From the NCBI GenBank assembly GCA_022482815.1, contig JAKVOM010000001.1, forward strand, positions 434,001-498,000: a DNA stretch of 64,000 nt, read 5' to 3'. Shown piece after piece: positions 32,037 through 41,457 of this stretch. Each line of letters starts with the position of its first letter. Position 1 is the stretch's first letter. The notes under the pieces were generated by a model. The model was not told where the DNA came from. It saw only the letters and a list, made by a program, of their open reading frames with translations, and ran no database searches. Position numbers and translations under genes: made by a program. The stretch comes from Acidaminococcus sp. GTDB lineage: Bacteria > Bacillota > Negativicutes > Acidaminococcales > Acidaminococcaceae.

Positions 32037-32226
32037 TTGCATTTTAAATCGTAAAATCTGGAATCGCAGCAAACGTAAATGAATCAAAAAGCTTTTAGTT
32101 CTTCACGGGATTGTAGGGAACTGCGGACAGCTTACGGTCAAAGTTCTTGGAAAATGAGCAGAAATTACTGATTCCTCGTGCCGCAGGCGTCGGCTGGAAA
32201 AAAATGGGAAAACCGTTTCCCCATGC

Positions 32227-32275
32227 AAAAAACACCGCACCCCATTTTCATGGGATACGGTGTTTTATTTTTTTG
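32227..32275. terminator. Terminator of the PHP phosphatase gene
   Basis: AAAACACCG pairs with CGGTGTTTT, with CCCCAT/ATGGG above it. The plus strand continues ATTTTTTTG and the minus strand TTTTTTGCATGG, so it works both ways. It ends 7 bp before the phosphatase stop. Confidence 0.8.
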
Positions 32276-32281
32276 CTTTTC

Positions 32282-33076
32282 TTAATCCTGATATTCCCGG
32301 CATAGTTTCCGCTGGCGTCTTGCGTAATAAACGATTTCCAAACCGCATTCCTGTGCCATTTTTTTGGCAGTTTCAAAATTAGCGCCGATGGCCTTCGTCA
32401 CATGGGCGTCACTGCCGAGGGTGACGTACTTGCCGCCCATTTCCTTATATCTCATATAGAGTTCGGTCAGGGTTTCCACGGCACCCGGCACCTGCAGACG
32501 GCGGGTATTGATTTCAATGCTCTTATCCTGCTCGATAAGGCGCTTAAAGACTTCATCCCACAAATCGGCATGCTCGCTGTAGTGGAGGTTCTTATCTTCG
32601 TACGGCCAGTACCGGCAGATATAATCGATATGACCATAGGTATCAAAATTCGGCTTCATATCGAGGCATTTGATAGAATCTTCGAGATAATATCCTACGG
32701 CCTGATCCTTGGTCACGCCTTCATAGGTCGTCGGTTCGTACATGTCGAGACCGCGGTAGCAGTGCATGGAGCCCACCACTTCATCAAAAGGATGGCTCTT
32801 GGCAACTACCTTATCTTCTTCAATGGCCTGCGGCTGAAAGCCTATTTCAATGCCCAGGAGCACACGGTCGCTGCGGTACTTTGCGTTTTTCTTGATATAG
32901 TCATTGATATCAAAGAGAAACGCCTCGGGATTCGTCGGATAGTAGCGGTCCCAGTGTTCCGTCAAGATCATACCGATTCCCAGTTTTTTGGCCGTTTCCG
33001 CGGCTTCTCCGATTGTCATTTCTGCATCGCAGGAATAATCGGCATGCATATGCGTATCAAATAACATCATAGTCAT
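32282..33076 (-). CDS. PHP-domain phosphatase (histidinol-phosphatase-like)
   Basis: This 264-residue protein contains all PHP metal motifs: FDTHMHADYS (residues 6-15), LTEHWD (about 38), GIEIGF (about 75), VVGSMHCYRG (about 100), TYGHIDYICRY (about 147) and LGSDAHV (about 225). PHP phosphoesterases hydrolyse histidinol phosphate or other phosphate esters. No his genes are nearby, so the substrate is uncertain. Start ATG at 33076; two more ATG codons follow at residues 3 and 4. Confidence 0.88.
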   Translation of the reverse strand: MTMMLFDTHMHADYSCDAEMTIGEAAETAKKLGIGMILTEHWDRYYPTNPEAFLFDINDYIKKNAKYRSDRVLLGIEIGFQPQAIEEDKVVAKSHPFDEVVGSMHCYRGLDMYEPTTYEGVTKDQAVGYYLEDSIKCLDMKPNFDTYGHIDYICRYWPYEDKNLHYSEHADLWDEVFKRLIEQDKSIEINTRRLQVPGAVETLTELYMRYKEMGGKYVTLGSDAHVTKAIGANFETAKKMAQECGLEIVYYARRQRKLCREYQD

Positions 33077-33135
33077 CTCTTTTTCATAATCTGGCAGGCT
33101 TCTGCCGCTTCACAATTTCAAAGCTGCAGCTTCTT

Positions 33136-34245
33136 TTACACATTGAAGCGGAATTCGACAACGTCGCCGTCCTGCATGATGTAATCCTTGCCTTCCAGGC
33201 GAACCAGGCCCTTTTCACGGGCAGCCTGCTTGGAACCACACTTCACAAGGTCATCATAGGAAACGATTTCCGCGCGAATGAAGCCTTTTTCAAAGTCCGT
33301 ATGAATCTTGCCGGCAGCCTGCGGAGCTGTAGAGCCTTTGACAATCGTCCAGGCACGGGATTCCATTTCTCCGGCCGTAAGGAACGTCTGCAGACCCAGG
33401 AGGGAGAAACCGGCTTTGATGAGACGATCCAGACCTGCTTCAGAAAGGCCTTCCATTTCCAGATATTCCTTGGCTTCATCAGGCGGCAGGGCTGCAATGT
33501 CTTCTTCGACTTTGGCCGAAATCGTGATAACCTGAGAGCCTTCCTTGGCAGCGTATTCTTCCAGTGCCTTGACGTGCGGATTGCCGGAAGCATCGGCCGC
33601 TTCTTCTTCAGCGACGTTTGCTACATACAGAATCGGTTTCAGCGTCAAAAGATCCAGTTCCTTGATCAGCTCCAGTTCATCGCCCGTCAGATCCAGGGCA
33701 CGGGCCGGTGTGGCTTCGCTCAGTGCGTCGGACAGCTTCGTCAGCACGGCCTGACGGGCAGCAGCCGTCTTTTCGCCGGCTTTTAAGAGTTTCTGCACCT
33801 TGGCCAGCTGCTTATCAATGGACTCCAGGTCAGCCAGGCACAGTTCCGTATTGATGATTTCCACATCACGGACAGGGTCGATGGAACCTTCCACGTGGGT
33901 AATGTTGCCGTCTTCAAAGCAGCGAACCACTTCGGCAATGGCATCGGTCTGACGAATATGGCTCAGGAACTTGTTGCCCAGACCTTCGCCCTTGGAAGCG
34001 CCCTTCACCAGACCGGCAATATCAACAAACTTCATGCCGGCCGGCACAATGCGCTTGGAATGGAACATATCACTCAGCACCTGCAGACGAGGATCAGGTA
34101 CATCCACGACGCCGACGTTCGGCTCTATCGTACAGAAAGGATAATTGGCAGCTTCCGCGCCTGCTTTGGTGATCGCGTTGAACAGGGTGCTCTTCCCGAC
34201 GTTCGGAAGACCGACAATACCCATTTCCAAATTGGTGGAACCCAT
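33136..34245 (-). CDS. ychF: Redox-regulated ATPase YchF (Obg family)
   Basis: This 369-residue YchF/OLA1 protein is an Obg-family P-loop enzyme that prefers ATP. The P-loop GLPNVGKST lies at residues 13-21, [20 protein letters not shown] at about 72-91, a coiled-coil insertion at about 135-170 and a C-terminal TGS domain ending [16 protein letters not shown] precedes the ATG. It stands alone, 59 bp upstream of the PHP gene on the same strand. Confidence 0.96.
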   Translation of the reverse strand: MGSTNLEMGIVGLPNVGKSTLFNAITKAGAEAANYPFCTIEPNVGVVDVPDPRLQVLSDMFHSKRIVPAGMKFVDIAGLVKGASKGEGLGNKFLSHIRQTDAIAEVVRCFEDGNITHVEGSIDPVRDVEIINTELCLADLESIDKQLAKVQKLLKAGEKTAAARQAVLTKLSDALSEATPARALDLTGDELELIKELDLLTLKPILYVANVAEEEAADASGNPHVKALEEYAAKEGSQVITISAKVEEDIAALPPDEAKEYLEMEGLSEAGLDRLIKAGFSLLGLQTFLTAGEMESRAWTIVKGSTAPQAAGKIHTDFEKGFIRAEIVSYDDLVKCGSKQAAREKGLVRLEGKDYIMQDGDVVEFRFNV

Positions 34246-34364
34246 GAAACATCTCTCCTTACATAAGTTAACTCTGAACCCTAATTATATCACAGTGACA
34301 GGGAAAAAACAGCGTGCACAGTGCGGGAAAAAGGGTGCCAGCAAGTTGTGCAGTCAGGAGCCGA

Positions 34365-34434
34365 AATACTCTGCGTCAGCGATGCTAAATGCCATAGGCC
34401 AAAAGCGCCTTTTTATTTTTTCACAGCCCCTTTG
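34365..34434. repeat. Family A repeat tail
   Basis: GCTAAATGCCATAGGCCAAAAG, shortened here, followed by CGCCTTTTTATTTTTTCACAGCCCC, matches the right end of the copy at 57799-58022 and, more loosely, 52135-52195. It lies in the gap between ychF and autotransporter 3. Confidence 0.7.
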
Positions 34435-34482
34435 TTAAAGTACATTCTTACAAAGATTTTACACAGCAATATGCCATTATCA

Positions 34483-34512
34483 TTGACAATTTTTCTTTAT
34501 GATTACTATAAT
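34483..34512 (+). promoter_or_regulatory. Promoter of autotransporter 3
   Basis: The consensus hexamers TTGACA (34483-34488) and TATAAT (34507-34512) are separated by 18 bp, about 60 bp upstream of the coding start. Unlike autotransporters 1 and 2, the leader is short, so regulation differs. Confidence 0.8.
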
Positions 34513-34573
34513 AATTATTGAATGATATTTTTGACAATTTGTATTTTTAAAAAAAGGGGAAAGAGTTGATTTT

Positions 34574-37507
34574 ATGTTGATGGAGCAACCAAAAAGGACA
34601 GGTATTGTTTTGTCTGTACTTCTTGCGGTCTATGGGATAAGTGCCGTACAAATGCCAAGAGCAGAAGCTGTTGACGTGGCGGACACTAGCAGCGTAACGT
34701 GGCGAACGCAGGATGCAGCAGACGGAACGTATAATTTCAGCGACGGACTGAGCTTTTCTTTTGAAGGGGACAATACAAAAGGCGGGGTTTATGTAGTAAG
34801 CCCTAAGAATAATGCCTCCAGTAACCGAGTACTGAATGCGCTTGATGACTTAACGATTTCGCAGAAAAATCAACGTACGTATAACCTGAGTGCCGGAGCT
34901 TTCGTAAACGGCTATCTGCCGGGTTTTGATGAATTCACGCCGGCGCACCTGACTTTTAAAGGAAAAACCGTTCATTTAAATGGTTCTTATGAGGGAACCC
35001 CAACACTATTTGCTTCCCAAGAAGTTTACGGAGCCAGTGTTGAGGGTGAATTTTTTTCCTCGACTGATACTGAAAATACCCGCAGAGCTACCCTGGATTT
35101 CAATAACAGTGATACCTACCTCAGTGCTTCTTATAATCCAACCGAAAAAATTGCAAACGGATCATCAGTTGCCGGTTTATATGTGCGGGGCACTGCCGCT
35201 GCTACTTTTAATGGGAATGCCTATATTTCAGCTGCTATGAATGAAAATGCCGATATAGACAGCGGAGCGGCTGTTAAAGTCTGGGCCGGCAGTGCTACTT
35301 TCAATGGCTATACAACAGAGCTTACTGCTGCGAATGACTATAACGGGGACCGCGATGAAAGTGCTGTTTACGGCGTATACCTGCAAGGTCATTACAATGG
35401 TTCTCCCGTCTCCTTCACTCCTTATGATGAAGTAATTTTCAACAGTCCCAACACCTCTATCACAGTCAATGGTACGGAAAGCGCTGCAGCCCGAGGCATC
35501 TATGCGCATATTGGCAATGTAAAAATATCGAATCAGGTAAAACAGTTTACGCTAACAGCAGATTCCGGCAGCAACGCTTCTGACGTGTATGGTTTATATG
35601 CCTGGAATCATGGCACGATTACATCGGACGCCAAAACAGCAAATATTTCTGTATCCACGAAAAATGACAGTACATCGTATGTTGACAACAGTGCAGCCTA
35701 TGTTTATGCCAACGGTCATATTGCTATTAATGGATCGGAACTCAACTTGTCTGCCCAGGGCGGGAAAAGCAGCGCAGCCGTTTACGCCTGGGGTTCTCCG
35801 TCTAACCTGGAAGCCGAAGACGATTCCATAACCCTGACAAAAGGCAATACCATTGATCTTAACGCCGATAGCATGACCCTTACCGCGACAGATAAAAACG
35901 GCGCGCCTTCCTTTGCTGCCATAGCACAGGCTGACAAGGACTGGGCAGTCATCAACATTAACAGCGACAATGACGGCAATGCCCAGGGAAAAACACTTAA
36001 GGCAACAGGCAATGTCTACGTCTCGGGCGGCAGTGAAGAAGATGCGTATGCCACAATCAATATGAATCTGTCCGATACCGATTCCTTCCTCCGCGGCTGG
36101 ATGGACTATAAAAACAACACAGGAACAGGGACGTTAAACCTCGGTGTGGAAAATGGCAGCACCTGGTATATGACGGATAGTTCCAAAGTCACCAACCTAA
36201 AAGTCAGTGACGGCGGTGTTGTTGATATGCGTGCCGATAATGGTGCCTACAGCACCGTCCAAGCCAATACTCTTTCCGGCAGCGGCGGTATCTTCAAGGA
36301 AGATGTCGATGTCCGCAGCATGGAAGCAGACCGCATCTACGTGCCCGGTAATTTCAGCGGCACACAGGCCCTCGATATCTACCAAAAAGACAACTACGTA
36401 CCGGAAACGAACTCGTCGGAAGGCAATGGTCTTGTTCTTGCTACGGTAAACGGCGACGGCACCTTTACCGCCAGGGACCGTGAAGGGACGCTGTTCTACA
36501 CGCATTATGACCTGGCTCATAAAGACAGCGATACGGAAGGATACGAAACAGACTGGTACCTCAACCGCATTTATCAGGTCAATCCGGAAGTAAAGCCCAC
36601 CCCGACCGTCGACGAATCAACGGCATCCTACGGTCTCGCTTACTATACCTGGCGTACTGAAATCGATAAGCTCCTGCAGCGCATGGGCGAACTCCGCCAC
36701 AACGGCGAAGACGAAAAAGGTCTTTGGGTCCGCGTCAAGGGCAGCAAAATCGGTCATAATGGCAAATTCGGTTTTGAAAACAAGTATCAGCATTACGAAA
36801 TCGGTTATGACGATGTCGTAAAAAAAGAAAAAGACCTGACCCGTTACCAGGGCGTCTCCTTCAGCTACGTGGACGGCGACGGCACCTACCATAACGGTTC
36901 GGGCAGCAGCCACGGCGGCGCTCTCTCCTGCTACAGCACGGATATCCGCAGTAAGGGACACTATCTCGACCTCGTCTTTAAGATTGGCCACTACAATACG
37001 GATTACACAACCTATACGGGAAGCGGCGAAAAAGTCCGCGGTGACTTTGACAATACCGGTGTTTCCTTAAGCGCCGAATACGGACGCAAAAAGATGCTTT
37101 CTGACGACGGCTGGTACATCGAACCGCAGACCCAGTTCTCCCTGGGCTACTTCGGCGGGGACAGCTATACAACCTCGAATGGTGTCCAGGTCCGGCAGGA
37201 CGGCATCAAGAGTGCCATCGGCCGCGTCGGCTTTAACCTCGGCAAGGATCTCGGCCCGAAGAGTAAAGTCTACTTCAAGGCTAACTGGTACCACGACTTT
37301 GCCGGAAACGGCGGCATCACGCTGACTGACCCCGAAGGCCGCGCTCACATCGACAGAGACTATGGGGATACCTGGTTCACGTATGGCATCGGCACTGCCT
37401 TCCGGATGAGCAAGAACAGCCACTTCTACTGCGACGTGGAGCGCAGCACCGGCAGCAGCTTCCACACGAACTGGCAGTGGAACGTCGGCATGAGAATGAA
37501 CTTCTAA
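34574..37507 (+). CDS. Autotransporter outer membrane protein 3
   Basis: This 977-residue protein has a signal peptide of about 32 residues ending MPRAEA. The passenger is about 650 residues of beta-helix, rich in Asn, Thr, Ser and Tyr (for example TATFNGNAYIS and VKISNQVKQFTLTADSGS). The linker TASYGLAYYTWRTEIDKLLQRMGELR is followed by a C-terminal barrel (about residues 715-977) that ends WNVGMRMNF. The GELR...GLWVR module aligns with GELR...GVWAR of autotransporters 1 and 2, but overall similarity is low. The function of the passenger is unknown; adhesion is the usual role. Confidence 0.92.
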   Translation: MLMEQPKRTGIVLSVLLAVYGISAVQMPRAEAVDVADTSSVTWRTQDAADGTYNFSDGLSFSFEGDNTKGGVYVVSPKNNASSNRVLNALDDLTISQKNQRTYNLSAGAFVNGYLPGFDEFTPAHLTFKGKTVHLNGSYEGTPTLFASQEVYGASVEGEFFSSTDTENTRRATLDFNNSDTYLSASYNPTEKIANGSSVAGLYVRGTAAATFNGNAYISAAMNENADIDSGAAVKVWAGSATFNGYTTELTAANDYNGDRDESAVYGVYLQGHYNGSPVSFTPYDEVIFNSPNTSITVNGTESAAARGIYAHIGNVKISNQVKQFTLTADSGSNASDVYGLYAWNHGTITSDAKTANISVSTKNDSTSYVDNSAAYVYANGHIAINGSELNLSAQGGKSSAAVYAWGSPSNLEAEDDSITLTKGNTIDLNADSMTLTATDKNGAPSFAAIAQADKDWAVININSDNDGNAQGKTLKATGNVYVSGGSEEDAYATINMNLSDTDSFLRGWMDYKNNTGTGTLNLGVENGSTWYMTDSSKVTNLKVSDGGVVDMRADNGAYSTVQANTLSGSGGIFKEDVDVRSMEADRIYVPGNFSGTQALDIYQKDNYVPETNSSEGNGLVLATVNGDGTFTARDREGTLFYTHYDLAHKDSDTEGYETDWYLNRIYQVNPEVKPTPTVDESTASYGLAYYTWRTEIDKLLQRMGELRHNGEDEKGLWVRVKGSKIGHNGKFGFENKYQHYEIGYDDVVKKEKDLTRYQGVSFSYVDGDGTYHNGSGSSHGGALSCYSTDIRSKGHYLDLVFKIGHYNTDYTTYTGSGEKVRGDFDNTGVSLSAEYGRKKMLSDDGWYIEPQTQFSLGYFGGDSYTTSNGVQVRQDGIKSAIGRVGFNLGKDLGPKSKVYFKANWYHDFAGNGGITLTDPEGRAHIDRDYGDTWFTYGIGTAFRMSKNSHFYCDVERSTGSSFHTNWQWNVGMRMNF

Positions 37508-37555
37508 TCATCACAGCCCCTTCACATGCCAAACAACAGCACATCCACTTACAAA

Positions 37556-37602
37556 AAAGACCCCGTGCAATGCTGCAAATAGCTGCACAGGGTCTTTTTA
37601 TT
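37556..37602 (+). terminator. Intrinsic terminator of autotransporter 3
   Basis: AAAGACCCCGTGCA pairs with TGCACAGGGTCTTT around an ATGCTGCAAATAGC loop, followed by TTTATTT. It lies about 50 bp after the stop. The remaining gap to 37867 holds only a weak AAATGCT/AGCATTT hairpin (about 37679-37717) and the next promoter. Confidence 0.85.
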
Positions 37603-37805
37603 TACTTTCCCACATCCCTCAGTTTTATCGCTGAAAGAGAAAAGTTTCTAGAAAAAGCTTATAGTAAGGTCAAATAAAAAATGCTATAGAAAATGAATTC
37701 TTTGTTCGCAGCATTTTTTCGCCTTCCATCATCCGCTTATAGAAACAAAATTGCTTTTCGTGAAACCTTCGGATCACCGGCTGCTCCTGTACGTATAGCG
37801 CCGCC

Positions 37806-37835
37806 TTGACATTCCGTTCTATCCCTTCCTATAAT
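37806..37835 (+). promoter_or_regulatory. Promoter of the mobA-mobB fusion gene
   Basis: TTGACA (37806-37811) and TATAAT (37830-37835) are 18 bp apart. A strong AAGGAGG follows before the ATG at 37868. Confidence 0.85.
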
Positions 37836-37867
37836 GAATCAAATAGTTAACAAGGAGGAAGAGCGCG

Positions 37868-38953
37868 ATGATTCAGCATATTGGAGCCGCTATTTTGGCA
37901 GGAGGGCAGTCTTCCCGGATGCATACCAGTAAAGCTGATTTGTACTATGAAGGGAACTCTTTTTTGAGACGCACCTTAAGAACGATTCCTCCTTACCCGG
38001 AAACTCTGCTTTCAGTGCGTGACTCCGATGATTTTGCCGACCTTGGGATACCCACAGTTCCGGACTTGATTCCAGACTGCGGACCTGCGGGCGGGATCTA
38101 CTCCATTCTATCAGCTTGTCAGTCGGACTGGATGGTTATTCTCAGTTGTGACATGCCCCTCCTCAAAAGAGAGTTAATCGAATATCTGACAGCTTTCGTT
38201 TCCTCTGATTATGATGCCTGCGTCATGAAAGACCGCAGCGGCCGAGTTCATCCGCTGTGTGCCGTTTACGCCAAATCATGTCTTCCTGTTTTTCAAAAAG
38301 CATTGGAAAGCAAGACTTATAAGCTTCAGACGATTCTGGACCATCTGCGCGTTAAATACGTGCCGCTTGAATTCAGCGCTTTTGCAGATTCGATGTTAAG
38401 CAACGTCAACACACCTGAAGAATACCGTGCTCTCCCCCGCCGGCCAGTGATTGTCGCCGTTTGCGGGAAAAAGAATTCCGGAAAAACAACACTGCTCGAG
38501 AGTATCCTTCCTTATCTCTGCAGGGAAGGGCTGCAGATAGCCGCAATCAAGCACGATGGACATGATTTTGTTCCTGATGTTCCCGGTACGGACAGCTACC
38601 GACTGCGGCAAGCAGGGGCTCATGCAGTGGGAATCTTTTCATCCAGACAATGCCTGAGTTACTCTTATGCAGAAGGGACAACATTCGAAACCCTGATCGA
38701 GCAGTTCCAGAAGCACGATTTAATCCTGCTTGAAGGCGGCAAAACTACGGACTATCCCAAGATTGAAATTGTCCGGAAAGAAATTTCTCTTTCTCCTCTC
38801 CCCAATATTACGAACCGGATTGCCATTTGCACTGATCTTCCACTTAAAGGCCAAAATGTACCGCTGCTGCCCGTCAACAATCCGAAGAGTGTAGCTGCCT
38901 TTCTACTTTCGTACGTAGAAAAATGCCGAGCGGAAGATTTTCACACTTTTTGA
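37868..38953 (+). CDS. MobA-MobB fusion, molybdenum cofactor guanylyltransferase
   Basis: This 361-residue two-domain protein has a MobA part (about residues 1-190) that starts AAILAGGQSSRMHTSKADL and contains PDCGPAGGIYSIL and LSCDMPLL; it would transfer GMP to Mo-molybdopterin. The MobB part (about residues 195-361) opens PVIVAVCGKKNSGKTTLL with a P-loop and has AAIKHDGHDF. Fusion of the two is known in several bacteria. It supports a bis-MGD cofactor, as used by the DMSO reductase family enzyme encoded on the opposite strand. It converges on mogA. Confidence 0.93.
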   Translation: MIQHIGAAILAGGQSSRMHTSKADLYYEGNSFLRRTLRTIPPYPETLLSVRDSDDFADLGIPTVPDLIPDCGPAGGIYSILSACQSDWMVILSCDMPLLKRELIEYLTAFVSSDYDACVMKDRSGRVHPLCAVYAKSCLPVFQKALESKTYKLQTILDHLRVKYVPLEFSAFADSMLSNVNTPEEYRALPRRPVIVAVCGKKNSGKTTLLESILPYLCREGLQIAAIKHDGHDFVPDVPGTDSYRLRQAGAHAVGIFSSRQCLSYSYAEGTTFETLIEQFQKHDLILLEGGKTTDYPKIEIVRKEISLSPLPNITNRIAICTDLPLKGQNVPLLPVNNPKSVAAFLLSYVEKCRAEDFHTF

Positions 38954-38963
38954 CGGTAAATAA

Positions 38964-39021
38964 AGAAATGCGGTGCTGTGAAACAATGATAATTCATTAT
39001 TTCGCAGCACCGCATTTTTTG
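38964..39021. terminator. Bidirectional terminator between mobAB and mogA
   Basis: AAATGCGGTGCTG(T)GAAA pairs with TTTCGCAGCACCGCATTT around 16 nt, followed by TTT on the plus strand. It serves both convergent transcripts. Confidence 0.85.
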
Positions 39022-39030
39022 CTATAAAAC

Positions 39031-39516
39031 TCAACGTGCACAATTGTGAACTTTTCCCTGCAGCACCTCAATGCCATGCTGCAATGAAGGCAGAATAAAT
39101 TCCAGACACTCCCTGACTGCTTTCGGACTGCCCGGCAGATTGACGATCAATGTATTCCGGCGAATGCCTGCTTCAGCGCGGCTGAGCATCGCCCGCGGAG
39201 TAATTTTGAGAGACAGCATCCTCATTGCTTCCGGAATTCCCGGAGTGCGGCGCTCCACAACCGATGCTGTGGCTTCGGGTGTTAAGTCCCGCGGAGAAAA
39301 ACCGGTTCCCCCCGTTGTCAGAATCAAATCAGCCTTATCTTCATCGCACAAAGTACGAAGCGTAGAAGCAAGCGGTTCAATACCATCGGGAAGCAGCAGG
39401 GCAGATACGACTTCATACCCGGCTTCTTCTATGATTCTTTGAATTTCCTTACCGCTTTCGTCTTTTCTTTTGCCGGCATAGCCGGAATCACTCAGCGTGA
39501 TGATTGCTGCCCGCAT
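39031..39516 (-). CDS. mogA: MogA/MoaB-type molybdopterin adenylyltransferase
   Basis: This 161-residue protein has a MoCF-biosynthesis domain. The family motif TTGGTGFSPRDLTPEAT (about residues 67-83) and the LPGSPKAVRECLEFILP segment (about 124-140) are clear. It adenylates molybdopterin before molybdate insertion by MoeA. It overlaps the end of the MOSC gene by 29 bp, with its own GGAGGTG site, and is the last gene of the cofactor operon. Confidence 0.93.
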   Translation of the reverse strand: MRAAIITLSDSGYAGKRKDESGKEIQRIIEEAGYEVVSALLLPDGIEPLASTLRTLCDEDKADLILTTGGTGFSPRDLTPEATASVVERRTPGIPEAMRMLSLKITPRAMLSRAEAGIRRNTLIVNLPGSPKAVRECLEFILPSLQHGIEVLQGKVHNCAR

Positions 39517-39955
39517 CAGGATTCACCTCCACAAGTTTCAGTTCGTCGCCGACTGCGATATGCCCGCCGTGGAGCACACGGGTAAACACGCCTTCCCGCG
39601 GCATAATACAATCGCCAACCTGTTTATAGATAGCGCAGTGACTGTGGCATTTTTTCCCAATCTGGGTCAGTTCCAGGAGCACGTCGCCGCATTGAAACCG
39701 ACTGCCAATAGGCAAAGTCTTCAAATCAAACCCTTCCACAACAAGATTTTCGCCAAAAGCCCCATACTCCACATTAGCTCCGCGCTGCCTGAATTGCCGG
39801 ATAGCTTCGGCGGGCAAGAGCGAAACCTGTCTGTGCCAATGCCCGGCGTGCGCATCATCCTTAATGCCCCAGTCCTCAATAAAATCTGCCTCTCCGATAT
39901 TTCTCTTAAGGGTTCCTTTTTGTTTGCTGATGCAAACCGCCAGTATTTTTCCCAT
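39488..39955 (-). CDS. MOSC-domain protein
   Basis: The protein has 155 residues from the ATG at 39955, chosen because GGAGG lies 7-8 nt upstream inside the end of moaA; an in-frame ATG at 39976 lies before that site. The MOSC beta-barrel features include GIKDDAHAGHWHRQVSLLP, YGAFGENLVVEG, IGKKCHSHCAIY and the cysteine in GDCIMPREGVFTRVL. MOSC domains bind molybdopterin or sulfur for cofactor handling. Standalone versions between moaA and mogA are common in anaerobes; their exact role is not settled. Confidence 0.9.
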   Translation of the reverse strand: MGKILAVCISKQKGTLKRNIGEADFIEDWGIKDDAHAGHWHRQVSLLPAEAIRQFRQRGANVEYGAFGENLVVEGFDLKTLPIGSRFQCGDVLLELTQIGKKCHSHCAIYKQVGDCIMPREGVFTRVLHGGHIAVGDELKLVEVNPDAGSNHHAE

Positions 39956-39959
39956 AAAT

Positions 39960-40934
39960 TCAGCCTCCAATTTCATTCATGGTATGTTTTTCGTCTCCGT
40001 CCCGAACCGCTTCCTGAAAATGATGATGTTCCGGTTTGGTATAAATTGCCTGACGAATAGCTTCCCGCAGCGCCGCATCATCAGCTCCGGAAAGCAGCAT
40101 TGCGTGCAGATCCACACCTTTACTGTATTGGAGACAACCTTTCAGAAATCCTGTAGAAGTAAGCCGCACCCGATTGCAGGACGCACAAAACGCATGGCTC
40201 ATCGGGCTGATAAACCCGACATATCCCTTAAAACCTGCAAATTTCACATAGCGACCCGGTCCTTTTTCAAGGCTGCAGGGACAGCTTTCTGCCTTGCCAA
40301 AAACAGGTTCCAGCTCTTTTAAAATGGCTTCCTGCTGTTCTCCCACAAATTGTCTGCCAAGACCAATCGGCATCATTTCAATGAAGCGAACGGCCAGGCG
40401 ATGATTCTTAGCCAGGCGGGCAAGGGATACCCATTGATTTTTATTTTCTTTCAATGCCACGCAGTTGATTTTCACAGTAAGTTTCGGCTCTGCGAGTGCT
40501 GCTGCGATACCCTCTATCACTTTGAGAAGTTCATCACGGCGCGTCACTTTTTCGTACTGACGGCGATCCAGGGTATCCAGACTGATATTCACACCATCAA
40601 GTCCTGCTGCCATAAGTTTCGGCAGCATTTCCTTCAGCAGCACGCCATTTGTTGTCAGGGAAACCGTGCGAATTCCCTCAATTTGCTTAAGTCCTGCCAC
40701 CAGTGCGCTTACATTCTTGCGTACCAATGGTTCACCGCCCGTAAGCCGAATCCGGTCAATCCCAAGCGAAGCAAAAATACGTACCAGACGAATCGTATCT
40801 TCGTAACTCAAAATCTTGCTATGATCGATCCAGGGAATTCCTTCGGCAGGCATACAGTAAAAGCAGCGCAGATTACAGCGGTCAGTCACCGAAATTCTTA
40901 AATAATGGATGTTACGTCCATACTGGTCCAGCAT
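39960..40934 (-). CDS. moaA: GTP 3',8-cyclase MoaA
   Basis: This 324-residue radical SAM enzyme performs the first step of molybdopterin synthesis. The CNLRCFYC cluster motif sits near residues 22-29. The second 4Fe-4S cluster cysteines are in FCASCNRVRLTSTGFLKGCL near 259-278. The C-terminus ends in Gly-Gly (NEIGG), a known essential MoaA feature. I use the ATG at 40934 because AAGGAG lies 10 nt upstream and the family starts with this LDQYGR region; the frame extends upstream to 41063 through moaC. It follows moaC by 19 bp. Confidence 0.95.
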   Translation of the reverse strand: MLDQYGRNIHYLRISVTDRCNLRCFYCMPAEGIPWIDHSKILSYEDTIRLVRIFASLGIDRIRLTGGEPLVRKNVSALVAGLKQIEGIRTVSLTTNGVLLKEMLPKLMAAGLDGVNISLDTLDRRQYEKVTRRDELLKVIEGIAAALAEPKLTVKINCVALKENKNQWVSLARLAKNHRLAVRFIEMMPIGLGRQFVGEQQEAILKELEPVFGKAESCPCSLEKGPGRYVKFAGFKGYVGFISPMSHAFCASCNRVRLTSTGFLKGCLQYSKGVDLHAMLLSGADDAALREAIRQAIYTKPEHHHFQEAVRDGDEKHTMNEIGG

Positions 40935-40953
40935 TCTTTCAGCACTCCTTATC

Positions 40954-41445
40954 CTATCTGATTGATTCAGGACGGTCATAATTTCCGGATTTGCCGCCTT
41001 CTTTGTGCACCAAATGAATATGCTGCAGTTCCATTCCCTTGTCGATAGCCTTGCACATATCATAAACGGTCAGAAGTGCTGTCGTGACACCGGTCAGTGC
41101 TTCCATTTCCACGCCGGTCTTTCCGTCGATTTTCGCAGTACAGCGCGCTATAATCAGGCAATTTTTCTCATCCAATTCAAAATCAACCGAAACATGACCC
41201 AATGCCAGCGGGTGGCAGAGCGGAATCAGGAAAGCCGTCCTTTTAGCACCCATGATGCCCCCGATACGAGCCACGCCAAGCACGTCACCCTTGGCAGCAT
41301 GATGATTCAGCACTGCGTCCATGACGGCCGGTGATACTTTGATAGCTCCCTCGGCAATGGCCTTGCGGGAAGTCACTTTTTTGTCCGTGACATCCACCAT
41401 AATGGCATTTCCTTGTTCGTCAAAATGATTAAATACGTTTTCCAT
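40954..41445 (-). CDS. moaC: Cyclic pyranopterin monophosphate synthase MoaC
   Basis: MoaC converts the MoaA product to cyclic pyranopterin monophosphate. The 163-residue protein has all family blocks: MVDVTDKKVTSRKAIAEG, GIMGAKRTAFLIPLCHPLAL, TGVEMEALTGVTTALLTVYDM and HLVHKEGGKSG. The catalytic lysines in AIDKGM and KEGGKSG are present. GAGAGG precedes the ATG. The gene lies between moeA and moaA in the operon. Confidence 0.96.
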   Translation of the reverse strand: MENVFNHFDEQGNAIMVDVTDKKVTSRKAIAEGAIKVSPAVMDAVLNHHAAKGDVLGVARIGGIMGAKRTAFLIPLCHPLALGHVSVDFELDEKNCLIIARCTAKIDGKTGVEMEALTGVTTALLTVYDMCKAIDKGMELQHIHLVHKEGGKSGNYDRPESIR

Positions 41446-41457
41446 TTTTACCTCTCA

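Noticed and set aside
40935-41063. Upstream extension of moaA
   Set aside because: It would overlap the moaC coding end, and the residues do not resemble MoaA; the AAGGAG site points to 40934.
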